From: an uncultured Actinomyces sp.
GTDB lineage: Bacteria; Actinomycetota; Actinomycetes; Actinomycetales; Actinomycetaceae
Direction of reading: 5' to 3'
Assembly (NCBI GenBank): GCA_915069725.1
Contig: CAJZFF010000027.1
Span: forward strand, 1 to 11,122
DNA: 11,122 nt
Position numbers and translations under genes: made by a program. The notes under the pieces were generated by a model. The model searched no databases, had not been told where the DNA came from, and saw only the letters and a list, made by a program, of their open reading frames with translations. The first letter of the stretch is position 1. Each line of letters begins with the position of its first letter. Positions 1 through 8,319 of the stretch are shown here, piece by piece.

Positions 1-571
1 CGTCGAGCCCGTCGGTGAGGTTGACGGCGTTCGACCAGGCGGTGATGAGGAAGTTGGCCCACAGGATGAACAGGATGAGCCCGACGACGCTGCCGGCGAA
101 GGCCAGGTTGATCGCCGAGTCCCGGGCGAAGGAGATCCGGGTGGAGGCGGGGGTCAGTCCGTTGCGGTCCGCGAAGTGCAGGGCCGCCACCGAGAATCCG
201 ATGCCGATGAGCGCCTGCCCCACGATCTTCTGCCAGGCCCTCAGCCCCAGCGAGCGCTGCTTGGAGATCTTCTCGAAGTCGTCCAGGAATCCGATGAGCC
301 CGAGCCCGACGACGAGGAAGAGCAGCAGGACCCCGGAGGCGCGCGGGGTGCGCAGCTGGCTGAGATTGGCCAGGGTGTAGCCCAGGACGGTGGAGATGAT
401 GATGACGAGACCGCCCATGGTCGGCGTGCCGCGCTTGGTGAAGTGTCCCTGGGGGCCGTCCTGGCGGATGAACTGTCCGTACTCCTTGGCGTGGAGGTAG
501 CGGATGAGCAGGGGGGTCCCCAGCAGGGTGCCCACCAGTCCGACCACGCCGGAGATGAGGATGGCGGTCAT
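1..571 (-). CDS. mraY: MraY, phospho-N-acetylmuramoyl-pentapeptide transferase (N-terminal part, cut by window edge)
   Basis: MraY is the integral membrane enzyme that transfers phospho-MurNAc-pentapeptide from UDP to undecaprenyl phosphate, making lipid I. The first 190 codons are visible. Residues 1-25 form a first hydrophobic segment. TPTMGG (49-54) is a family signature, followed by a hydrophobic segment at about 54-70 and another at 80-96. The Mg-binding aspartate pair sits in GFLDDFEK (94-101, D97/D98). Further hydrophobic stretches cover about 116-132 and 155-178. The window ends inside NAVNLTDGLD (181-190), the second signature containing a conserved Asp. The ATG overlaps the murF stop as ATGA, and an AAGGAGG sits about 10 bases upstream inside murF, so translation is probably coupled. 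Family identity is close to certain. The C-terminal half lies outside the window. Confidence 0.97.
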   Translation of the reverse strand, partial: MTAILISGVVGLVGTLLGTPLLIRYLHAKEYGQFIRQDGPQGHFTKRGTPTMGGLVIIISTVLGYTLANLSQLRTPRASGVLLLFLVVGLGLIGFLDDFEKISKQRSLGLRAWQKIVGQALIGIGFSVAALHFADRNGLTPASTRISFARDSAINLAFAGSVVGLILFILWANFLITAWSNAVNLTDGLD

Positions 572-2007
572 CGGGGACGAACCTCCTTGAGGTGGTCGGC
601 CAGGCGCCAGGCGCCTGATCCGTTGGAGCCCTTGACCAGGACGGCGTCGCCGTCGCAGAGCAGGGCGTCGATCTGGGAGATGGCGGTCGCGGCATCATCG
701 AAACCGACGACCTCGACCCCTCGCGCCCCGGCCGCCTCGAGTGCCTCCTGGGTGGAGCCGATGCCGATGAGCATAGCGGCTCCCGCTTGGGCCGCGAGCT
801 CGCCGGTGCGCGCGTGATCGGCCGCAGAGGACTCCCCCAGCTCGAGCATCTCGGAAACCACGACGACGCGACGCCGGTCCCCGGCCAGGGCCGGCAGCAC
901 GGCCAGCGCCGCCGTCATGGAGTCGATGTTGGCGTTGTAGGAGTCGTCGATGAGGAGAAGATCACCACTGAGCTCCAGCACGTCCATGCGGTGGGGGCTC
1001 TCGATGCTCACCGAACCGAGGCGCTCGGCGATGAGCTCGGGCTCCAGACCCGCGGCCAGGGCGAGGCCCGCGGCGGCCAGGGCGTTGGACACGTTGTGCA
1101 CGCCGGCCACGGCCAGTTGGACGCGGCAGGGCTCGGCGAGACCGGGCAGGTGGAGGTCGAAGGCAGCTCGGGCGGCCGCGTCCAGGTCCACGTTCTCGGC
1201 CCTCAGGTCGGCCTGTCGCCCCCGGGCGGAGAAGGTCAGGACGCGTGCCGGTGCGAGCTCGGCCATGGCGGCGGCGCGGGCGTCGTCGGCGTTGAGGATG
1301 GCGATTCCCTCGGGCCGCAGGCCGGCGATGATCTCCGCCTTGGCCGCGGCGACTCCCTCGATGGAGCCGAACCCGCCCATGTGGGCGTGGCCGATCATGA
1401 GGACCCCGGCCGCGTCCAGGGGGGCGATGTCGGTGAGGTAGGCGATGTGGCCCGGTCCGGAGGCTCCCATCTCCAGGACGAGGTAGCGGGTGGACTCGTC
1501 GGCCTCCAGCACGGTCAGCGGCAGACCGATCTCGTTGTTGAAGCTGGCCCGGGGCGCCACCGTGGGGCCGGAGGCGGCCAGGAGCTGGCGGGTGAGGTCC
1601 TTGGTGGTGGTCTTGCCCACCGAGCCGGTCATCGCCACCACGGTGAGACGCTCGCCTTGCTCGGCTGCCGCCTGGCGCAGTGCCTCCAGGTGGGTGCGGG
1701 CCAGCGCACCCAGGGCGACGACGGTGTCCTCCACGAGGACGAGCCCCATGGACGCCTCCTCGGCCTGCCCCTGGGACAGTCCACTGCGGGCGGCCTCCAG
1801 GTCGGAGACGATGGCTCCGACGGCGCCCAGGGCTCCGGCCGACCCCAGGTGGGCGTGGCCGTCGGTGCGCTCGCCGTGTACGGCGACGAACAGTGAGCCC
1901 TCGGCGGCCTGGCGGGAGTCGGTGACGACCGGTCCGGTCACCGGCGCGTCCGGGCCGACGAGCCTGCCGCCGACGGCGGCTGCGATCTGACTCAGGCTGA
2001 GCCTCAT
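568..2007 (-). CDS. murF: MurF, UDP-MurNAc-tripeptide:D-alanyl-D-alanine ligase
   Basis: This cytoplasmic ATP-dependent ligase adds D-Ala-D-Ala to the UDP-MurNAc tripeptide, giving the pentapeptide used by MraY. The 479-residue protein shows the three-domain Mur ligase plan: an N-terminal substrate domain (1-115), the ATP-binding domain with P-loop MTGSVGKTTTKD (126-137), SFNNEIGLPLT (155-165), EMGASGPGHI (179-188) and NADD (239-242), then GVHNVSNALAA (302-312), and a C-terminal domain with DDSYNANIDSM (354-364) and VKGSNGS (458-464). SFNNEIG and DDSYNAN separate MurF from the other Mur ligases. In DDSYNANIDSM an Ile replaces the Pro usual after NAN. I chose the ATG at 2007 because it overlaps the murE stop as ATGA and gives the usual MRLSLSQIAAAVGG opening. 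An in-frame ATG at 2019 would add four residues and lie inside murE. Confidence 0.97.
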   Translation of the reverse strand: MRLSLSQIAAAVGGRLVGPDAPVTGPVVTDSRQAAEGSLFVAVHGERTDGHAHLGSAGALGAVGAIVSDLEAARSGLSQGQAEEASMGLVLVEDTVVALGALARTHLEALRQAAAEQGERLTVVAMTGSVGKTTTKDLTRQLLAASGPTVAPRASFNNEIGLPLTVLEADESTRYLVLEMGASGPGHIAYLTDIAPLDAAGVLMIGHAHMGGFGSIEGVAAAKAEIIAGLRPEGIAILNADDARAAAMAELAPARVLTFSARGRQADLRAENVDLDAAARAAFDLHLPGLAEPCRVQLAVAGVHNVSNALAAAGLALAAGLEPELIAERLGSVSIESPHRMDVLELSGDLLLIDDSYNANIDSMTAALAVLPALAGDRRRVVVVSEMLELGESSAADHARTGELAAQAGAAMLIGIGSTQEALEAAGARGVEVVGFDDAATAISQIDALLCDGDAVLVKGSNGSGAWRLADHLKEVRPR

Positions 2008-3590
2008 GCCCGTCCCCATTTCTCCTCGACGGCCTCAGCCATCACGGGCGCGTCGTTGTAGCGGATGAACTCCCCGGCCATCTCCAGGAAGGGCTCGTGG
2101 CCCTTCCCGGTGACGATGACGGTGTCGTCGGGTCCGCACAGCTCGACACCCCGGCGCACGGCGTCGCCGCGCCAGGTGGTGATCTCCTCGACGTCCGTCA
2201 GGTCGGGGCGCACGCCGCGCACCCCCTCGAGGATGGCGTTGCGGATGAGCTGGGGGTCCTCGCTGCGGGGGTTCTCGTCAGTGACGACCAGGACATCGGC
2301 CAGGCGTGCGCACACCTCGCCCAGCATGGGCCGCTTGCCCTGGTCGCGGTCGCCGTCGGAGCCGAAGACCACGATGAGGCGCCCCGGGGTGATGGGGCGC
2401 ACGGCCTTGAGGGCCAGCTCCATGGCATCGGGGGTGTGGGCGAAGTCGACGATGCACAGGCCGCGTCGGCCGTCGCGCTGGCTGATGCGCTGCATACGGC
2501 CCGGGATGTTGTGGGCCCCGGCCAGGGCGGCAGTGGCCGTGGCGGCGGGCACGCCTGCGCGGATGGCCATCACTAGGGCCAGGGCGGCGTTCTGGACGTT
2601 GACGAGTCCGGGTAGGGGGCAGGAGGCCTCGATCTGCTCGCCGTCGGGCCCGTGGAGGGTGAAGGTGGTGGCGGAGTCGGTCAGGGAGACGGCGGCGTCG
2701 CTGACCCACCAGTCGGCGGGAGTGTCACCGGGGTAGGCGCGCACGCGGTCGATCTCGATGGGGGCCTCGGCGGCCAGGGTCGCGCCCCACTGGTCGTCGA
2801 CGCAGACCACGCCGCGGCGGGCGTGCTCGGGGGTGAACAGCTGCGCCTTGGCCTCCAGGTAGCCCTCCATGGTCTTGTGGAAGTCGAGGTGGTCGCGCTG
2901 GAGGTTGGTGAAGCCGGCGACGTCGACGACAATCCCATCGAGCCGGTGCAGGACGATGGCGTGGCTGGAGGCCTCCAGGGAGGCGGCGCCGACCTTGTCC
3001 TCCACGGCCAGGGCCATCATCCGCTGCAGGACGGGGGCCTCGACGGTGGTGCGCGGGGACTCCACGGAGCGCTCCCCCACGCGCAGCTCAACGGTTCCGG
3101 CCACCATGCAGCCGCCGACGTGGGCGGACAGGATGGCGTCGAGGAAGTAGGAGGTGGTCGTCTTGCCGTTGGTGCCGGTGACGGCGGTGGTGATGAGGCC
3201 GCGTGCGGGGTGGTGGTAGACCTCGGCGCTCAGGGGGCCGACGACGGCGCGGGGGTCGCTGTGCACGAGGGTGGGGGTGCCGGGAGCCGTCTGGCGGACG
3301 ATCTGGGCGCCATCGGCATCGGTCAGGACGGCAACGGCACCGGAGGCGACGGCCTGCGCGGCGAAGCGGGCGCCGTGGACGGTGAAGCCGGGCAGTCCCA
3401 CGAAGAGCTCACCCGGGGCGGTGTCAGCGGAGTCGACGCTGACCCCCAGGATGCTCAGGTCGTTGAGGGCCGCGGCGTCCTCAGCCGAGGCGGGAGCCAG
3501 GGAGAAGCGCTCGCACAAGGTGCTGATGGGGATGGGACCATTGGAGCTCGGCCGTAGGGCGGCGGCCGACTCGTAGGCGTGGTTGCTCAT
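2004..3590 (-). CDS. murE: MurE, UDP-MurNAc-L-Ala-D-Glu ligase adding the third (diamino acid) residue
   Basis: MurE adds the third residue (meso-DAP, L-Lys or L-Orn, depending on species) to UDP-MurNAc-L-Ala-D-Glu in the cytoplasm. The 528-residue protein has the P-loop TGTNGKTTT (138-146), the EASSHAIVLHRL segment (206-217), TNLQRDHLDFH (228-238), a probable carbamylated Lys at K248 in YLEAKAQLF, IPGRMQR (362-368), DFAHTPDAME (382-391), GSDGDRDQGKRP (410-421) and GKGHE (495-499). The specificity loop reads TDENPRSEDP (437-446), so the usual D-N-P-R of DAP enzymes is E-N-P-R here. Arg in that loop normally indicates a DAP-type substrate, whereas Actinomyces walls are generally Lys/Orn-based, so the substrate is left open. 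The start has GAGGAAC 4-5 bases upstream. The 106-bp gap to ftsI (3591-3696) shows no convincing promoter or terminator. The stop overlaps the murF start. Confidence 0.96.
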   Translation of the reverse strand: MSNHAYESAAALRPSSNGPIPISTLCERFSLAPASAEDAAALNDLSILGVSVDSADTAPGELFVGLPGFTVHGARFAAQAVASGAVAVLTDADGAQIVRQTAPGTPTLVHSDPRAVVGPLSAEVYHHPARGLITTAVTGTNGKTTTSYFLDAILSAHVGGCMVAGTVELRVGERSVESPRTTVEAPVLQRMMALAVEDKVGAASLEASSHAIVLHRLDGIVVDVAGFTNLQRDHLDFHKTMEGYLEAKAQLFTPEHARRGVVCVDDQWGATLAAEAPIEIDRVRAYPGDTPADWWVSDAAVSLTDSATTFTLHGPDGEQIEASCPLPGLVNVQNAALALVMAIRAGVPAATATAALAGAHNIPGRMQRISQRDGRRGLCIVDFAHTPDAMELALKAVRPITPGRLIVVFGSDGDRDQGKRPMLGEVCARLADVLVVTDENPRSEDPQLIRNAILEGVRGVRPDLTDVEEITTWRGDAVRRGVELCGPDDTVIVTGKGHEPFLEMAGEFIRYNDAPVMAEAVEEKWGRA

Positions 3591-3696
3591 AGTTCCTCAA
3601 TCTATCGCGACCTTCCACTGTCGATGTTCCACAAGAGCCCCTCTGGCCCACTTCGCCGAGGTGCTGGTGGTCACGCTCATCTACCCATAGGCGTCC

Positions 3697-5496
3697 TCAC
3701 TGATTCGCGTCCCTCTCTCCTCCGGCCCCGTTGCGAGCCGCCCGAGCCGCCACGACGCTGGGGTCCGGGGCGATGTTGAGCGCCTGCATGGCGGCCAGCG
3801 CCACCTCCCGGAAGACGGGGGCGGCGACGGTGCCTCCGAAGATGCCCTCGGGCCGGTGGACGATGACGGCGATGGCCAGGACCGGGTCGCGTGCCGGCAG
3901 GAAGCCGACGAAGGAGGCCACGGTGGAGTCGTCGGTGAGGATCTCGGTGGTTCCGGTCTTACCGGCCACCAGGTAGCCATTGATGGAGGCCGACTCCGCG
4001 GTGCCGCCCTCCTGGGTGACGCCGATAAGCATCTCGGTGAGGGTCTTGGCCGTCGTCTCGGAGATGACCCGCACCCCCTCGGGGCGGTCCTGAGGGGTCT
4101 CCTTGCCGTTGGCGTCGATCCAGGCGTCGATGACCCGCGGGGCCACGCGCACGCCCTTGTTGGCCACGGTGGCCAGCACCTGGAGGGACTGGAGGGTGGT
4201 GCCGGCCACGCCCTGACCGAACATCGTGGTGTAACGGGTGCGGTCGTCCCAGGAGCTGGGCGGGTAGAGGATGCCGTCGGACTCCGCCGGCATCTCGATG
4301 CCCGTGGCCTGCCCCCAGCCGAAGCGCTTCATGTAGTCGTAGCGGACGTCGTCGGCGAGCTTCTCGCCGATCTGCACGGTGCCGACGTTGGAGGACTCCG
4401 CCAGGACCCCGGCGGTGGTCATGGTCTGGGTCTCGTGCTCGTGGGAGTCCTTGAAGGTCTGCCCGCTGGCCGAGGTCCAGGTGTAGGGGATGGTCCAGGT
4501 GTCCTCGGGCTTGATGACGCCCTCCTCCAGAGCGGTGGCGAAGGTGACGACCTTGCCGACGCTTCCGGGCTCGAAGACGGCCTGGACGCTGCGGGCGGTG
4601 CGGTTCTCCTCGGAGGTGGCCGAGGGGTCGGAGGGGTCGACCGAGTTGGAGTCGGCCAGGACCACGACCTTGCCTGTGGCCGGCTCCATGGCCATGACGA
4701 TGCCCCAGTCCGCGTGCTGGGCGGCCACTGTCTTGTCGATGGTCTCCTGAGCGATGGACTGCAGGTCGGGATTGAGGGTGGTGCGCACCGTGGCACCGGG
4801 TCTGGCCGGTTCGTCCTCCTGCTCACCGGTGGGGATGATGACGCCGCTGCGCCCGACCTCCTCGCTGCCCTTGCCGTCGGTTCCTGTCAAGACCTTGTTC
4901 TGGGTCAGCTCCAGCCCGGCCGCTCCGATGAGCTCGCGGTTGTGCTCGCCCTCGTGGGTGAAGCCCAGGACGTTGCCGGCCACGGTTCCGGCCGGGTAGG
5001 TGCGTCGGGTGCGCTGGTCGGGCTCGACCCCGGGGATGTCCAGGGCCTTGATCTTGCGCCAGGTGTCAGGAGAGACCTCCTGGGCGATGACCTCGTAGCT
5101 CCGATTTCCCACGAGCTTGGCTCCCAGCTCCAGGGGATCGACGTCGAGGATCGGGGCGAGCTGGGCCGCGACCGCCGTCGCCCCGTAGTCGACGACGACC
5201 TTCTCGTTGGCGCCGGTGGACTCGTTGAGTCGCATCTCGGTGCGCTCGTACTGGGCGATGGCGGACTGGTTGACGCCGACGTCGTAGCTGACCGCCGACG
5301 AGGCCAGGACCGTGCCGTCTCTTCCGGTGATGTCTCCCCGGGGGGCCCGGTTGACCCAGGAGACCGTGCGCTCGGCCTTGGCCTTGGCGGCCAGCTCCGG
5401 CCCTTCGACCGCCTGGACGTAGACGGTGCGCCCAGCCAGTGCGGAGAATACGAGCAGCCCTCCGACCTGGAGAGCCTGACGACGCGAGGGATTCAC
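3697..5496 (-). CDS. ftsI: FtsI/PBP3-type septal peptidoglycan transpeptidase (class B PBP)
   Basis: This class B penicillin-binding protein cross-links septal peptidoglycan. It is anchored by one N-terminal membrane segment and acts outside the membrane with FtsW and the FtsQLB group. The protein has 599 residues: a short basic cytoplasmic tail, one hydrophobic segment at about 12-30, a pedestal domain starting with APRGDITGRDG (51-61), and a C-terminal transpeptidase domain. The three active-site motifs are present: SxxK as EPGSVGK (309-315, nucleophile S312), SxN as SSN (368-370) and KTGT (513-516). The start codon is GTG with only a weak GGGAAG far upstream. It lies 6 bases after the ftsL stop, which fits translation coupled to ftsL. 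The C-terminal tail after about residue 580 is Ala/Arg-rich and probably disordered. No PASTA domain is present. Identity is secure. Confidence 0.97.
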   Translation of the reverse strand: MNPSRRQALQVGGLLVFSALAGRTVYVQAVEGPELAAKAKAERTVSWVNRAPRGDITGRDGTVLASSAVSYDVGVNQSAIAQYERTEMRLNESTGANEKVVVDYGATAVAAQLAPILDVDPLELGAKLVGNRSYEVIAQEVSPDTWRKIKALDIPGVEPDQRTRRTYPAGTVAGNVLGFTHEGEHNRELIGAAGLELTQNKVLTGTDGKGSEEVGRSGVIIPTGEQEDEPARPGATVRTTLNPDLQSIAQETIDKTVAAQHADWGIVMAMEPATGKVVVLADSNSVDPSDPSATSEENRTARSVQAVFEPGSVGKVVTFATALEEGVIKPEDTWTIPYTWTSASGQTFKDSHEHETQTMTTAGVLAESSNVGTVQIGEKLADDVRYDYMKRFGWGQATGIEMPAESDGILYPPSSWDDRTRYTTMFGQGVAGTTLQSLQVLATVANKGVRVAPRVIDAWIDANGKETPQDRPEGVRVISETTAKTLTEMLIGVTQEGGTAESASINGYLVAGKTGTTEILTDDSTVASFVGFLPARDPVLAIAVIVHRPEGIFGGTVAAPVFREVALAAMQALNIAPDPSVVAARAARNGAGGERDANQ

Positions 5497-5502
5497 AGGC
5501 GA

Positions 5503-5967
5503 CTACTTCCCGGTCCTGGCGGCGTGGGCAGGCGTTCCCTCAGTGAGCTGACCCTTGTTGACGTCGACGATGCCGGGGGCGGCGGCGGGCACCATCCCGA
5601 GCTCCTTGGCTCGGCCGGCCAGCGCATCGGGCGCCGAGGCCTCCTGAACCTGGGTGCGCAGCGTCTCGACGTGGTCCTCGGCGACATTGAGCTCGATCTG
5701 CTTCTCCTTCATCCGGTAGGCGGTGTCGGCCATCTTGGCGTTGAGAAGCATCGAGGTGATGAGAGCGCCGGCCAGCACGAGGATGATGACGGTCAGGAAG
5801 GGAAGGGAGGACGAGGCCGCCCGGGAGGCGCCACTGACGACGCGCAGCTGGGGCCGGTTGACGGCGCCCGCCTCCGTGCGCCCCTGGGTGCTGGTGGAAC
5901 CACTTGCCTGGGCGGTGCGCCGCGTCGCGATCGGGCGGGTGACTCGAGCAGTAGCAGTGGCGCTCAT
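5503..5967 (-). CDS. ftsL: FtsL-like divisome protein (small single-pass membrane protein)
   Basis: The 154-residue protein has the layout of actinobacterial FtsL. A long basic, Ser/Thr/Ala-rich cytoplasmic tail (1-54) is followed by one strong membrane segment (about 55-75, SLPFLTVIILVLAGALITSM), then a short extracytoplasmic helix with coiled-coil character (about 80-112) and a conserved-looking AKELGMVPA (120-128). FtsL forms a complex with FtsB and FtsQ that activates FtsW-FtsI septal synthesis. Sequence conservation in this family is weak, so the call rests on topology and on the position between rsmH and ftsI, the standard dcw place. I chose the ATG at 5967, with GGGAAGG about 8 bases upstream. 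The frame stays open to 6381, but that extension runs inside rsmH and is not used. The 88-bp gap to rsmH shows no clear promoter. Confidence 0.88.
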   Translation of the reverse strand: MSATATARVTRPIATRRTAQASGSTSTQGRTEAGAVNRPQLRVVSGASRAASSSLPFLTVIILVLAGALITSMLLNAKMADTAYRMKEKQIELNVAEDHVETLRTQVQEASAPDALAGRAKELGMVPAAAPGIVDVNKGQLTEGTPAHAARTGK

Positions 5968-6055
5968 CAATGTGCCTTCCCTGTGCGTAGTTGGACTGGT
6001 GTGGATGGACGATGGTGCAGTGGGATCGTTGACCGCCTGGGGCGGGCTGGGCCGC

Positions 6056-7183
<1,128 letters not shown>

Positions 7184-7238
7184 GTGGCGTGCTCCTTTCT
7201 GGTGCTGGCCCGGCCCCGGTTCGGGTACCCGGCTGGTT

Positions 7239-7251
7239 GTCAGTTACTGAC
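7239..7251. other. 13-bp palindrome in the rsmH leader
   Basis: GTCAGTTACTGAC is a perfect 6-bp inverted repeat around one central base, 56 bases before the rsmH start. It could be a small hairpin base or a dimeric regulator site. Another perfect palindrome, CGGGTACCCG, lies at 7222-7231. No regulator is assigned, and short palindromes occur by chance. Confidence 0.3.
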
Positions 7252-7265
7252 GAGCCCTCGACATC

Positions 7266-7294
7266 CGCCCCTCCCCGGCGCACCGGGCGGGGCG
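7266..7294 (-). promoter_or_regulatory. GC-rich hairpin in the mraZ-rsmH leader (possible attenuator)
   Basis: On the minus strand CGCCCC (7294-7289) pairs with GGGGCG (7271-7266), and inside it CCCGG pairs with CCGGG around a TGCG loop. Small bulges separate the two helices, giving 11 GC-rich pairs in all. It lies downstream of the mraW-type hairpin and about 80 bases before the rsmH start. No T-tract follows, so it is not a canonical intrinsic terminator. It could be an attenuator, a pause or processing site, or simple GC-rich folding. Confidence 0.45.
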
Positions 7295-7322
7295 ACCATC
7301 TCGCCAGGACTCCTCCCGTGGT

Positions 7323-7348
7323 TCCGGCGCCGGGGAAGAGGCGTCGGA
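7323..7348 (-). ncRNA. mraW RNA motif-like hairpin in the rsmH 5' leader
   Basis: On the minus strand a 9-position stem (TCCGACGCC with GGCGCCGGA, one A-C mismatch in the middle) closes an 8-base loop, TCTTCCCC. A single hairpin with a CUUCCCC terminal loop in the leader of mraW (rsmH) is, as I recall, the definition of the actinobacterial mraW RNA motif, predicted by comparative genomics as a cis-regulatory RNA of unknown mechanism. Loop sequence, position upstream of rsmH and host group all agree. The hairpin ends about 140 bases before the rsmH start codon and about 100 bases after the mraZ stop. I am confident of the hairpin and fairly confident of the family name. Confidence 0.72.
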
Positions 7349-7449
7349 CTCGACATCGGGCGGAGACCTCACGAGATGGTTCGCCAGAGCCCTGATGGCA
7401 TCTGCGTGCGGTCCGTCGGGTTCGTTCAGTTGTCGAAGAGGTCGAAGCG

Positions 7450-7881
7450 TCAGAAGAAGCCGGGGATGATCTCCTCGGCCGTGTCGGCGAAGACCTGTTC
7501 CTGGGCGGCCAGGTAGGTGCTCCAGGACTCGGAGTCCCAGATCTCCACCCGGGCGCCGGCTCCGATCACCGCCAGGTCCTTCTTCAGGCCCGCGTAGGCC
7601 CTCAGTGGCGCCGGCAGCGTGATACGCCCCTGCTTGTCCGGGATCTGCGAGTCCGCTCCCGAGAGCATGACGCGCACGTAGTCACGCGCCTGCTTCTGAG
7701 CGAGGGGTGCCTCACGCAGCTGGGCGTACATGCGCTCGAACTCGGCGGCGGTGAATGCGTACAGGCAGTGCTCCTGACCTCGAGTCAGAACCACGCCGCC
7801 CGCAAGCTCCTCACGGAACTTCGCCGGGAGGATGAGACGGCCCTTCTCGTCCAGCTTGGGTGCATGCGTCCCCAGGAACAT
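7450..7881 (-). CDS. mraZ: MraZ, AbrB-fold transcriptional regulator of the dcw cluster
   Basis: MraZ is the DNA-binding regulator encoded first in most dcw clusters. In E. coli it represses its own operon by binding tandem TGGG-type repeats, and it assembles into ring-shaped oligomers. The 143-residue protein is full length and has two tandem SpoVT-AbrB half-domains, whose cores are [13 protein letters not shown] (11-23) and [13 protein letters not shown] (82-94). This double DxxGRxxLPxxxR pattern is diagnostic. I chose the ATG at 7881 because it gives the usual MFLGTH opening and follows AAGGAGGTG by five bases. The frame stays open to 7950 but that part is the operator region. A box array fitting MraZ binding lies 34-69 bases upstream, consistent with autoregulation. 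rsmH follows after 266 bp. Confidence 0.96.
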   Translation of the reverse strand: MFLGTHAPKLDEKGRLILPAKFREELAGGVVLTRGQEHCLYAFTAAEFERMYAQLREAPLAQKQARDYVRVMLSGADSQIPDKQGRITLPAPLRAYAGLKKDLAVIGAGARVEIWDSESWSTYLAAQEQVFADTAEEIIPGFF

Positions 7882-7885
7882 GAGC

Positions 7886-7894
7886 CACCTCCTT
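7886..7894 (-). promoter_or_regulatory. Strong Shine-Dalgarno of mraZ
   Basis: AAGGAGGTG on the minus strand lies five bases before the ATG at 7881. It is nearly a full complement of the 16S rRNA tail and settles the mraZ start over the upstream in-frame start at 7950. Confidence 0.85.
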
Positions 7895-7914
7895 CCCCTC
7901 GACGACCCCGTACA

Positions 7915-7950
7915 CCCCACCCTACTCCACTTCCCTCCCTTTTCTCCCAC
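7915..7950 (-). promoter_or_regulatory. Putative MraZ operator: four boxes at exact 10-bp spacing
   Basis: Read on the mraZ coding strand, four consecutive 10-mers begin GTGGGA (7950-7945), AGGGAG (7940-7935), GTGGAG (7930-7925) and GTGGGG (7920-7915). The spacing is exactly one helical turn. E. coli MraZ is known to bind TGGG-type direct repeats with this period just upstream of mraZ, so self-binding is the natural reading. The second box is degenerate. I see no convincing -10/-35 pair next to the array, so the transcription start is not placed. Confidence 0.7.
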
Positions 7951-8035
7951 CCCTCCTCCTCGAGAGCATCACAGCTCCGTATCACCAACGACGGCACCAC
8001 CACCCCGGACCTCTGACTTTTCGTTGGAATCACAG

Positions 8036-8054
8036 CAGTTCACTGCCTGTTCAC
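8036..8054. repeat. GTTCAC direct repeat overlapping a small palindrome
   Basis: GTTCAC occurs at 8038-8043 and 8049-8054 on the plus strand, 11 bp apart. The first copy is the centre of the palindrome GCAGTTCACTGC (8036-8047). Its place between the two box arrays upstream of mraZ would suit a regulator site, but none is recognised. Confidence 0.3.
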
Positions 8055-8059
8055 GCGAA

Positions 8060-8086
8060 GTGGAGGGAGGTGGAGGACAGGTGGAG
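8060..8086 (+). repeat. Three GTGGAG boxes, opposite orientation to the mraZ operator
   Basis: GTGGAG starts at 8060, 8070 and 8081 on the plus strand, in the context GTGGAGGGAG / GTGGAGGACAG / GTGGAGGGAGG. Sequence and 10-11 bp spacing match the putative MraZ boxes at 7915-7950, but the orientation is reversed relative to mraZ. They lie about 180-205 bases upstream of the mraZ start. They are a candidate second MraZ binding site. Confidence 0.55.
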
Positions 8087-8319
8087 GGAGGCATTCACCA
8101 CCACCCTCCTCGGCGTGGTGGACATCCAGGAAAAAAGCAGAGTCCACTCGGCCTGCACGCAGGGTTCGGTTGGGGTTCAGGGCCTCCGAGCGGAGGTAGG
8201 AGCGGAGCTGCACCGCTCTTGCGCCGGCTCTCTGAGGCTCAAGGCTTTCCTTGGGATCCTCAGGATTGTGTCCCGGCGTCGCGAGGTCCGCCGAGGGCTG
8301 ATCGGGGCCTGCAGATACT

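Noticed and set aside
787..1896. 369-codon plus-strand open frame across murF
   Set aside because: Gly/Val/His/Gln-rich shadow of murF with no recognisable domain.
2652..3557. 301-codon plus-strand open frame across murE
   Set aside because: Gly/Asp/Val-rich antisense shadow of murE, and murE motifs are continuous on the other strand.
3591..3696. Promoter for murE in the ftsI-murE gap (TAGATT before the murE start)
   Set aside because: The hexamer lies only 8 bases before the ATG, so the ribosome site would fall upstream of the transcript start, and no -35 is at proper distance.
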